Part shown: in pieces, positions 6,322 through 12,008 of the stretch | Layout: each line of letters starts with the position of its first letter | How positions within the stretch are numbered: the first letter of the stretch is position 1 | Source: DATJPR01 sp035506295 | Lineage (GTDB): Bacteria; Bacteroidota; Ignavibacteria; UBA10030; UBA6906 | DNA: 12,008 nt | Reading direction: 5' to 3' | NCBI GenBank assembly: GCA_035506295.1 | Contig: DATJPR010000284.1 | Coordinates: 1 to 12,008 of the forward strand | Notes under the pieces: generated by a model | Told to the model about the DNA's origin: nothing | The model's database searches: none | What the model saw: the letters and a program-made list of their open reading frames with translations, nothing else | Position numbers and translations under genes: made by a program

Positions 6322-8027
6322 CTATGACGACAAAACCTGAATCTGTACCCTCTCCCGGCGGGAGTGTCGGAGGGGAGCGGAAAAATTTCATCAGAGAAAT
6401 CATCGATGAGCATATGAAGACCGGGCGGTTCGACGGGCGCGTCCACACGCGCTTTCCGCCCGAACCGAACGGCTACCTCCATATCGGTCATGCGAAGTCC
6501 ATTTGCCTCAACTTCGGCGTTGCACGGGACTACAACGGAATGTGCAATCTGCGGTTCGACGACACCAACCCGGCGAAGGAGGAGACGGAGTACGTCGAGT
6601 CGATCATGAACGACGTCCGATGGCTCGGGTTCGATTGGGGGGACAGACTGTACTACGCATCGGATTACTTCGAGAAACTCTTCGAGTTTGCGCTCCTGCT
6701 GATCAACAAGGGAAAAGCGTACGTCTGCGACCTCGACGCCGATCAGATGCGCGAGTATCGAGGCACCTTGACGGAGCCGGGACGCGAGAGCCCCTTCCGC
6801 AACCGCAGCATAGCGGAAAACCTGGACCTGTTCCAACGGATGCGCAAGGGAGAATTTCCTGATGGCTCCAGGACGTTGCGCGCCAAGATCGATATGGCAT
6901 CGCCGAATCTGAATATGCGCGACCCGGTCATGTACAGGATTCTCCGCGCCACGCACCACAGAACGGGAGATGCCTGGTGCATCTATCCCATGTACGACTG
7001 GGCGCACGGGCAGTGCGATTCGATTGAACAGATCACGCACTCCATCTGTACGCTCGAGTTTACCGACCACCGGCCGCTGTACGACTGGTTTCTGGACGCG
7101 CTGGGAATCTATCACTCGCAGCAAATTGAATTCGCCCGCTTGAATCTGACCTATACCGTCATGAGCAAGCGGAGGCTGCTGCAATTGGTGCAGGAAGGAC
7201 ACGTGGGAGGGTGGGACGATGCGCGTATGCCGACGATATCCGGTCTGCGGCGCCGGGGCTACACGCCGGAATCCATCCGCGAATTCGCCGACCGCATCGG
7301 CGTGGCCCGCAGCGAGAGCACGTCCGAGATGGCCTTGCTGGAGGACTGTCTCCGGGACGACCTGAACAAGCGCGCGCCGCGCGTGATGGCGGTCCTGCGG
7401 CCTCTGAAGCTCGTGATCGACAACTTCGAGGCAGGAAAGGTCGAGTCGCTTGAGGCCGTGAACAATCCGGAAGACCCCTCCGCCGGGACGAGATCCGTGC
7501 GATTCTCGCGGGAGTTGTTCATCGAACGGGACGATTTCCGGGAGAATCCCCCGAAAAAGTATTTCCGGCTTTCTCCCGGGGCTGAGGTTCGGCTCCGGTA
7601 TGCGTATATTGTGAAATGCACCAGCGTGGTGAAAGACCCGCGCACAAACGAAGTGACAGAAATTCATTGCACGTACGACCCCGAATCAAAGAGCAACACC
7701 CCGGGGGCGGGGAGGAGGGTGAAAGGGACGATTCATTGGGTCTCCGCGCCGCACGCCCTTGATGCCGAAGTCAGACTCTACGACAGACTTTTTAGCGTCG
7801 AGAATCCATCAGGGGAAAACTGGAAGGACAGTCTCAACCCGAATTCTCTTGAGGTTCTTCGGGGGTGCAAGGTGGAGGAATCGCTGGCTTCGGCCAAACC
7901 GCAAGATCGGATGCAGTTCGAACGGATGGGATACTTCTGCGTCGATGACGATTCGCGCGACAGCGCCCTGGTGTTCAACCGGGCGGTCACCCTTCGCGAC
8001 ACATGGGCGAAAATCGAAAAGTCGTAA
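6318..8027 (+). CDS. glnS: Glutaminyl-tRNA synthetase (GlnRS)
   Basis: GlnRS charges tRNA-Gln directly with glutamine. The 569-residue protein is close to E. coli GlnRS (about 554) and shows the expected blocks. RFPPEPNGYLHIGHAKS (45-61) contains the HIGH motif. LRFDDTNPAKEE (78-89) and YDWAHGQCDSIE (226-237) follow, and the KMSKS loop appears as VMSKR (281-285). The two-barrel anticodon-binding domain fills about 350-560, with the typical VKGTIHWVSA segment (468-477). The start is the ATG at 6318, inside the gltX stop (ATGA overlap). A second ATG at 6324 is also possible. The frame stays open upstream to 6000, but that part only shadows gltX. The first 22 residues are a low-complexity Ser/Thr/Gly extension. 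No Shine-Dalgarno is visible, so translation probably depends on gltX. Confidence 0.97.
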   Translation: MTMTTKPESVPSPGGSVGGERKNFIREIIDEHMKTGRFDGRVHTRFPPEPNGYLHIGHAKSICLNFGVARDYNGMCNLRFDDTNPAKEETEYVESIMNDVRWLGFDWGDRLYYASDYFEKLFEFALLLINKGKAYVCDLDADQMREYRGTLTEPGRESPFRNRSIAENLDLFQRMRKGEFPDGSRTLRAKIDMASPNLNMRDPVMYRILRATHHRTGDAWCIYPMYDWAHGQCDSIEQITHSICTLEFTDHRPLYDWFLDALGIYHSQQIEFARLNLTYTVMSKRRLLQLVQEGHVGGWDDARMPTISGLRRRGYTPESIREFADRIGVARSESTSEMALLEDCLRDDLNKRAPRVMAVLRPLKLVIDNFEAGKVESLEAVNNPEDPSAGTRSVRFSRELFIERDDFRENPPKKYFRLSPGAEVRLRYAYIVKCTSVVKDPRTNEVTEIHCTYDPESKSNTPGAGRRVKGTIHWVSAPHALDAEVRLYDRLFSVENPSGENWKDSLNPNSLEVLRGCKVEESLASAKPQDRMQFERMGYFCVDDDSRDSALVFNRAVTLRDTWAKIEKS

Positions 8028-8036
8028 CGGATTCTC

Positions 8037-8405
8037 ATGGTCGTACACAACGTCATTCGGATCAAGAACGCTGTCTTCTATGCCTATCACGGCGCCATGG
8101 AGGACGAGCAGAATCTCGGCGGGAAGTTCGAGGTTGATGTCGATATGTATTGCGATCTCTCTGCCGCCGTCGAAAGCGATTCGCTGCGGAAGACGCTCGA
8201 CTATGAGAAGGCCTACGGGGTCATCCAGCGGGTTATTCTTGCCAAGAAATATCGGCTCCTGGAGGCGCTGGGGGGGACCATAGCACGGGGGCTTATCGAT
8301 TCCTTCCCTGAGCTGGAGTCGGTGACGGTGAGGATTCGCAAACCGCATCCGCCAGTCAAGGGCGTTGTGGATCACGTGGAAGTCGAGGTGGCACACCAGC
8401 GATGA
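8037..8405 (+). CDS. folB: Dihydroneopterin aldolase
   Basis: This enzyme cleaves 7,8-dihydroneopterin to 6-hydroxymethyl-7,8-dihydropterin and glycolaldehyde in folate synthesis. The 122-residue length is typical. Family landmarks are clear: FYAYHGAMEDEQNLGGKFEV (14-33) with the catalytic-region Glu22, LDYEKAYGVI (54-63), LLEALGGTIA (74-83) with Glu76, and IRKPHPPVKGVVDHVEVE (100-117) with the catalytic lysine at 102. It begins 9 nt after the glnS stop, without an evident ribosome-binding site. Its stop codon overlaps the folK start (ATGA). Adjacency to folK, the next enzyme in the pathway, confirms the assignment. Confidence 0.95.
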   Translation: MVVHNVIRIKNAVFYAYHGAMEDEQNLGGKFEVDVDMYCDLSAAVESDSLRKTLDYEKAYGVIQRVILAKKYRLLEALGGTIARGLIDSFPELESVTVRIRKPHPPVKGVVDHVEVEVAHQR

Positions 8406-8911
8406 AAACCTATCGGGTATTTCTCGGGCTGGGGTCCAATATCGGGGACCGGGCCAAGTACTTGCAGACCGCTTCGGAGGCCATCCGGGCCATCCCGGGT
8501 GTCCGCGTGGTATGGTACTCCTCCATCTACGAAACGGACCCGTGGGGGAATCCGGAGCAGGAGAGGTTTTACAACGCTGTCGCGGAAATCGAAACCGAAC
8601 TGCTTCCCGAAGAGCTTCTTGCCGGCCTGAAAGAGATCGAGAATAAGATGGGGCGGACGCCTTCCACGACGCCATGGGCGCCGCGGGAAATCGACCTTGA
8701 TATTCTCCTGTACGACGGACTCGTCGTCTCCAATGCCACGGTCATCGTCCCGCACCCTCATCTCCACGACCGCCGGTTCGTGCTTGTCCCGTTCCGGGAG
8801 ATCGCGCCCGATGTCGTCCACCCCGTGAACGGGATGACGATCGAAGAGCTGGCAGCGGCGTGCGCGGACAAGGGCAAGGTTGTGAAAACGTCGCATCGCA
8901 TCAATCCATAA
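8402..8911 (+). CDS. folK: 6-hydroxymethyl-7,8-dihydropterin pyrophosphokinase (HPPK)
   Basis: HPPK transfers pyrophosphate from ATP to the product of FolB, preparing it for dihydropteroate synthase. The protein has 169 residues, close to E. coli HPPK. Motifs are complete: FLGLGSNIGDR (7-17), SSIYETDPWG (40-49), FYNAVAEIET (56-65), Arg85, and the metal-binding PREIDLDILLYD (94-105) with Asp98 and Asp100. PHPHLHDRRFVLVPFREIAP (117-136) closes the active site. The ATG at 8402 overlaps the folB stop by 4 nt, so the two consecutive pathway enzymes are translationally coupled. No dihydropteroate synthase gene (folP) is seen in this window. Confidence 0.96.
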   Translation: MKTYRVFLGLGSNIGDRAKYLQTASEAIRAIPGVRVVWYSSIYETDPWGNPEQERFYNAVAEIETELLPEELLAGLKEIENKMGRTPSTTPWAPREIDLDILLYDGLVVSNATVIVPHPHLHDRRFVLVPFREIAPDVVHPVNGMTIEELAAACADKGKVVKTSHRINP

Positions 8912-8923
8912 CAGGCCAGAGCA

Positions 8924-8928
8924 GGGAG
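8924..8928 (+). promoter_or_regulatory. Ribosome-binding site deciding a GTG start
   Basis: GGGAG at 8924-8928 lies 5 nt before GTG 8934. Together with the absence of an ATG between here and the conserved P-loop, it fixes the start of the deoxynucleoside kinase gene. Confidence 0.7.
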
Positions 8929-8933
8929 CCAGC

Positions 8934-9620
8934 GTGAGCCCACAGGAACCTCTCCAATCGCTGATCGCGCAGACCAATCTCCGGTATATTGCCGTGGAGG
9001 GATGCATCGGGGCGGGGAAAACCACGCTTGCCAGGATGCTCGGAGAGACACTCGGTGCACAGGTCGTCCTCGAAAGGTTCGAGGAGAACCCCTTCCTCCG
9101 GGATTTCTACAGAGATCCCGAACGGTACGCGTTCCAGACACAGATTTTTTTCCTCCTGACCCGGTACAAGCAACAACAGGAATTGATGCAGGCCGATCTG
9201 TTCCATCGGTTTCTGATCACCGATTATATTTTTGAGAAGGACAAGATCTTCGCGTACCTGAACCTGCAGGACGAGGAGCTGAAACTGTACGAGACACTTG
9301 TTTCGAGCATCCAGCATTCCATCGTGGCGCCGGACATCGTGATCTACCTGCAGTCCACCGTTCCCCGGCTCCTGCAAAACATCAAACAGCGGAACCGCAG
9401 CTACGAGTCGGAAATGCCGAAGGATTACATCCGCGACCTCAACGAAGCGTACAATTACTTTTTCTTCCGCTATCGAGCGACGCCGCTGCTGATCGTGAAC
9501 GGGGCGGAAATGGACTTCGTCGCGGAACAGAGTCAGTATGAAGATTTGCTGCGGGCGATCTTCCGGCCGAATCGTGCGGCCGTCGAGTACTACAACCCGC
9601 CGACGTTGACGAAGAGTTGA
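8934..9620 (+). CDS. Deoxynucleoside kinase (dGK/dCK-like family)
   Basis: This 228-residue enzyme phosphorylates deoxynucleosides in the salvage pathway. The nucleotide-binding P-loop GCIGAGKTT is at 23-31, preceded by the strand YIAVE. ERFEENPFL (47-55) provides the region that contacts the nucleoside base. TDYIF (96-100) occupies the position where animal and many bacterial dNKs have a D/E-R-S motif. The lid arginines are in KQRNRSYE (151-158). The tail IFRPNRAAVEYYNPPTL is hydrophilic and typical of the bacterial branch. Specificity (dA, dG or dC) cannot be decided from the sequence. The start is GTG 8934 with a good ribosome-binding site. folK next to such a kinase is an arrangement I recall from Bacteroidota and relatives. 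The gene lies 22 nt after folK and 16 nt before the next gene. Confidence 0.92.
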   Translation: MSPQEPLQSLIAQTNLRYIAVEGCIGAGKTTLARMLGETLGAQVVLERFEENPFLRDFYRDPERYAFQTQIFFLLTRYKQQQELMQADLFHRFLITDYIFEKDKIFAYLNLQDEELKLYETLVSSIQHSIVAPDIVIYLQSTVPRLLQNIKQRNRSYESEMPKDYIRDLNEAYNYFFFRYRATPLLIVNGAEMDFVAEQSQYEDLLRAIFRPNRAAVEYYNPPTLTKS

Positions 9621-9630
9621 GGAAGGGGAG
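9621..9630 (+). promoter_or_regulatory. Ribosome-binding site for the small membrane protein
   Basis: The purine-rich GGAAGGGGAG lies directly behind the kinase stop codon and 6 nt before GTG 9637. It is the strongest evidence that the short frame that follows is a translated gene. Confidence 0.7.
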
Positions 9631-9636
9631 AGCGCC

Positions 9637-9852
9637 GTGATACGTTTTGTGTTGTACCTGGTTTTCTTTTATGTCGTCTGGCGGATCGTGTTCGGCGTCT
9701 TTCACGTACTTGTCGGCCCCTCCGGCAGTCATCGTCCGGTCGGGCAGCGCCGGCATGCCCGTGATTTCTCCGACGTGCAGGAAGCGGACTTTGAGGATAT
9801 CACGCCTCCGAAGGACGAGAAGAACAATCCAACCTCCACATCCTCCTCCTGA
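9637..9852 (+). CDS. Small single-pass membrane protein, DUF4834-like (tentative)
   Basis: This 71-residue protein has one N-terminal transmembrane helix (about 3-25, FVLYLVFFYVVWRIVFGVFHVL). A basic linker (HRPVGQRRHAR, 32-42), an acidic motif (VQEADFEDI, 47-55) and a Lys/Ser-rich tail (KDEKNNPTSTSSS) follow. The same order of helix, linker and acidic motif is what I remember of the DUF4834 family in Bacteroidota, but at this length that memory is weak evidence. Function is unknown. It starts at GTG with a strong ribosome-binding site and ends 2 nt before the start chosen for the next gene, which suggests coupling. Topology is probably N-out or membrane-anchored with the tail in the cytoplasm (positive-inside rule). 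It is real as a coding sequence with good probability; the family name is less sure. Confidence 0.7.
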   Translation: MIRFVLYLVFFYVVWRIVFGVFHVLVGPSGSHRPVGQRRHARDFSDVQEADFEDITPPKDEKNNPTSTSSS

Positions 9853-9854
9853 CC

Positions 9855-10973
9855 TTGTCCGGCACTCTTGATCGGTCCGTCAAGCGGTTGGTCATTGCAG
9901 CGTTGCGTCTGTGCTTCCCGGGCAATCCTCCTTCTCCCCCGGGTTCCCCGAGGTCGATCCTGGTCATCCGGCAGCACAACCAGCTGGGCGACATGCTCTG
10001 CGTCGTGCCGCTGCTTCGGGCGCTCCGCTCGACCTACCGTGAAGCGCGGATTGTGCTGATGACGAGCCTCGTCAACCACGAAGTCATGGAAGGGAATCGC
10101 TTCCTGGATGGGACGATCCTCTATGACAAGCGCGACTTCCTGGGGAAATGGTCTCTTCGTGTGGGCGCTCTTCTCTCATTCATCCGGAAACTTCGGGCTC
10201 ATGCATTCGATACGGTGATTGTCCCCTCCACTGTGTCGATGTCCTTCACGAGCGACCTATTTGCGTTCCTTTCCGGGGCCAGGCGGCGCATCGGCCCTTC
10301 CAGCCTGGATGGAATTCCCAACCCCTCCGCTTTTGTTTATACGGAAAAGGCTGAGCTTGACTGGAGAAGAGACCCGCATCGGCATCAGACAAGACGAAAC
10401 CTCGACGTCGTCGCGGGGAAGGGGATCGAGACGGACGATCTTTCGAGCGAGATTACACTCACTCCCGGGGAGCGTGAGCGGGGCAAGAACAGGTTCTTGG
10501 ACCTCCGGGGAAAGGGGCTCATGCTCGTTGTTTACCACCCCGGCGCGGGAAAGGCAGCCAATCGGTGGCCTGCCGGGAGATTCGCCCGGGTGGCAAACAC
10601 GCTCTCACGGCGCTGGAATGCCCGCACCATCATCACGTGCGGACCCATGGATCAGGAACCAGTCCAGGAGATGGTATCAGCGCTAAAGGACGAGTATCAA
10701 CTTATTCAAAATGAAGCGATTCGGGTTGTTGCTTCATGTCTTGCTGAGGCAGATTTGGTGATAACAAACGATACAGGTATCATGCATGTTGCAGGGGCTG
10801 TGGGGGCGCCGGTACTCTCGCTGTTCGGGCCCACAGACTTCCGACAATGGGCTCCGATCGGAGAACAGAACCGATGCCTTGCTGCTCCCAACGGTCGGAT
10901 CGAGGAAATCACGGAAGAGAATGTGATTCAGACGGCGGATGAGATTCTTCGCCGGAGGAGTGTTCAGAAATGA
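9855..10973 (+). CDS. Glycosyltransferase family 9 (heptosyltransferase-like)
   Basis: GT9 enzymes such as WaaC/WaaF transfer ADP-heptose or related sugars to LPS core at the inner face of the cytoplasmic membrane. The 372-residue frame shows the N-terminal Rossmann start ILVIRQHNQLGDMLCVVPLLRAL (35-57), with the Gly-Asp of the acceptor-site loop. The C-terminal domain has HPGAGKAANRWP (228-239) and the donor-sugar motif NDTGIMHVAGAVGAPVLSLFGPTD (305-328). The start is uncertain. TTG 9855, 2 nt after the preceding stop, is listed; TTG 9888 or 9903 are alternatives, and none has a clear ribosome-binding site. The 34 residues before ILVIRQ are Pro-rich and poorly conserved in character. The stretch 10681-10790 has markedly lower GC than the rest of the gene. 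Acceptor and sugar cannot be assigned; no other LPS gene is in view. The stop overlaps nadA (ATGA). Confidence 0.88.
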   Translation: MSGTLDRSVKRLVIAALRLCFPGNPPSPPGSPRSILVIRQHNQLGDMLCVVPLLRALRSTYREARIVLMTSLVNHEVMEGNRFLDGTILYDKRDFLGKWSLRVGALLSFIRKLRAHAFDTVIVPSTVSMSFTSDLFAFLSGARRRIGPSSLDGIPNPSAFVYTEKAELDWRRDPHRHQTRRNLDVVAGKGIETDDLSSEITLTPGERERGKNRFLDLRGKGLMLVVYHPGAGKAANRWPAGRFARVANTLSRRWNARTIITCGPMDQEPVQEMVSALKDEYQLIQNEAIRVVASCLAEADLVITNDTGIMHVAGAVGAPVLSLFGPTDFRQWAPIGEQNRCLAAPNGRIEEITEENVIQTADEILRRRSVQK

Positions 10974-11932
10974 TCAAGCCGTTGAATGGAAAGAAGGACG
11001 CCGGGCTCTCAAAGGAAGAGCTGCGCAACGGGGTCCGGCATCTCAAGAACGAGTTGAACGCGGTCCTTCTGGCACACTACTACCAGGAGTCGGAAATTCA
11101 GGATCTCGCAGATTTCGTTGGAGACAGTCTTGATCTCTCGAGGAAGGCTGCCGGGACGGAGGCGGATGTCATCGTCTTCGCCGGAGTGCACTTCATGGCG
11201 GAGACGGCGAAGATCCTGAACCCCGGCAAACAAGTTCTTCTCCCCGACCTGAACGCCGGCTGCTCGCTCGCGGAGGGATGTCCCGCCGCACAGTTCCGCG
11301 CCATGCGTGCGGCGAACCCCAATCATGTCTCCATCACCTACATCAATTGCTCGGCCGAAGTCAAGGCGCTCAGCGACATCATCTGCACCTCGAGCAACGC
11401 AGAGAAGATCATCCGGCAGATTCCCGAGGGGAAGCCGATTTTCTTCGCGCCGGACCGCAATCTCGGCCGGTATCTCATAAAGACCACGGGGCGGGAGATG
11501 CTCCTCTGGGAGGGATCGTGTGTAGTCCATGAGACCTTCAGTCTTCGAAAACTCGTCGCGCTCCAGACGGAATATCCCGACGCCGAGGTCGTGGCACATC
11601 CCGAATGCGAGGAGCCGGTGTTGGAACGTGCATCGTTCATAGGATCCACCACCGGTCTCCTGAAGCATGTCCTCAATTCCTCCAGGAGGCAGTTCATCGT
11701 CGCGACGGAACCGGGGATCCTGCATCAGATGAAGATCCAGGCTCCGAAAAAAGAATTCATCGCCGCGCCTCCTGAAGCCAATTGCGCATGTAACGAATGT
11801 CCATACATGAAGCTGAATACGCTGGAGAAGCTCTACCGCTGCATGGGCGATCGCTCGCCGGAAGTCACGCTCTCTGCCGAGATCATGGAGAAAGCGCGGA
11901 GGCCGATCGAGAGGATGCTGGCTATGAGCTGA
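10970..11932 (+). CDS. nadA: Quinolinate synthase
   Basis: NadA condenses iminoaspartate with dihydroxyacetone phosphate to make quinolinate for de novo NAD synthesis, using an oxygen-sensitive [4Fe-4S] cluster. The 320-residue protein shows LLAHYYQESEIQDLADFVGDS (33-53), FAGVHFMAETAKIL (70-83) and LPDLNAGCSLAEGCP (91-105). INCSAEVKALSD (126-137) and PDRNLGRY (161-168) follow, then VVAHPECEEPV (207-217), STTGLL (226-231) and NCACNECPYMKLNTLEKLY (271-289). The three cluster ligands should be Cys98, Cys213 and Cys277; Cys272 and Cys274 are extra cysteines beside the last one. The ATG at 10970 overlaps the stop of the glycosyltransferase gene, and GGAGGAG at 10954-10960 is a strong ribosome-binding site 9 nt upstream. 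The partner nadB is not in this window. This is the last gene of the operon as far as can be seen. Confidence 0.97.
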   Translation: MIKPLNGKKDAGLSKEELRNGVRHLKNELNAVLLAHYYQESEIQDLADFVGDSLDLSRKAAGTEADVIVFAGVHFMAETAKILNPGKQVLLPDLNAGCSLAEGCPAAQFRAMRAANPNHVSITYINCSAEVKALSDIICTSSNAEKIIRQIPEGKPIFFAPDRNLGRYLIKTTGREMLLWEGSCVVHETFSLRKLVALQTEYPDAEVVAHPECEEPVLERASFIGSTTGLLKHVLNSSRRQFIVATEPGILHQMKIQAPKKEFIAAPPEANCACNECPYMKLNTLEKLYRCMGDRSPEVTLSAEIMEKARRPIERMLAMS

Positions 11933-11938
11933 CGAGGT

Positions 11939-12008
11939 CAGCGGACAGTCGACAGCAGACAGCGGACAGTGTGTCGTCAAAAGATACCCTCGACGGTCTG
12001 CTGTCCGC
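11939..12008 (+). repeat. GGACAG-type direct and inverted repeats behind nadA
   Basis: CAGCGGACAG occurs twice, at 11939-11948 and 11960-11969, with period 21. Related GACAG units lie between them (CGACAG, AGACAG). The element returns in inverted form at the window end: GTCTGCTGTC (11996-12005) is the reverse complement of GACAGCAGAC (11951-11960), and CTGTCCGC (12001-12008) is the reverse complement of GCGGACAG (11941-11948 and 11962-11969). A long-loop hairpin could form, but there is no T-tract within the window, so a terminator is not shown. It may be part of a dispersed intergenic repeat that continues past the window. Confidence 0.7.

Larger units (their letters stand above)
4870..11932 (+). 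other. Probable eight-gene operon gltX-glnS-folB-folK-dNK-DUF4834-like-GT9-nadA
   Basis: All eight genes lie on one strand with junctions of -4, 9, -4, 22, 16, 2 and -4 nt. Three junctions are ATGA overlaps (gltX/glnS at 6318, folB/folK at 8402, GT9/nadA at 10970), which usually mean translational coupling. There is no room for internal terminators between genes, and the run is bounded upstream by the terminator at 4725-4758. Co-transcription is inferred from spacing alone; internal promoters inside genes are not excluded. Confidence 0.75.

Noticed and set aside
6315..7667. Minus-strand open frame of 450 codons opposite glnS
   Set aside because: glnS is certain from its motifs. The antisense product has a shadow-like composition and no recognisable domain.
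11009..11980. Minus-strand open frame of 323 codons opposite nadA
   Set aside because: nadA is unambiguous. The antisense frame shows no family features and begins in the repeat region.
1..12008. CRISPR array, phage, toxin-antitoxin or defence system
   Set aside because: No spaced repeats of CRISPR type, integrase, transposase, nuclease or small toxin-antitoxin pair was found. Nearly all of the DNA is taken up by housekeeping, efflux and unknown metabolic-type genes.

Overview
The window is about 12 kb of GC-rich bacterial DNA, densely coded and entirely on the plus strand. It looks like a chromosomal segment from a member of the Bacteroidota/Chlorobiota/Ignavibacteriota (FCB) group. That placement is an inference. 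It rests on the gene mix: a bacterial GlnRS, a folB-folK pair followed by a deoxynucleoside kinase of the dGK/dCK type, a small DUF4834-like membrane protein and a DUF6580-like membrane protein. Weak or absent Shine-Dalgarno sequences at several starts fit the same group. No tRNA, rRNA, CRISPR array, insertion sequence or phage gene was seen.

Layout. (1) Bases 1-1683 hold the last part of an EmrB/DHA2-type drug-efflux permease, cut by the window edge, followed by a TolC-family outer membrane channel. Together they look like the end of a tripartite multidrug efflux operon; the periplasmic adaptor would lie upstream if present. (2) Bases 1684-4101 start with a good promoter candidate, then a short-chain dehydrogenase and a 500-residue soluble protein that I cannot assign to any family. 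(3) Bases 4102-4758 hold a single gene for a five-helix DUF6580-like membrane protein, closed by a clear intrinsic terminator. (4) Bases 4870-11932 hold an unbroken run of eight genes: gltX, glnS, folB, folK, deoxynucleoside kinase, a small membrane protein, a family 9 glycosyltransferase and nadA. Gaps are 22 nt or less, and there are three 4-nt ATGA overlaps. (5) The last 76 bases contain short direct and inverted GGACAG-type repeats running off the window end.

How the genes work together. The eight-gene run joins two aminoacyl-tRNA synthetases (Glu and Gln), two consecutive folate-biosynthesis enzymes (dihydroneopterin aldolase and HPPK), nucleoside salvage, a probable LPS/cell-surface glycosyltransferase and the first committed iron-sulfur enzyme of NAD synthesis. 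It reads as a growth-linked housekeeping operon rather than one pathway.

No convincing new multi-gene system is visible. The best leads are the unassigned 500-residue protein behind the dehydrogenase, the odd start region of gltX, a low-GC patch inside the glycosyltransferase gene, and the terminal repeats.
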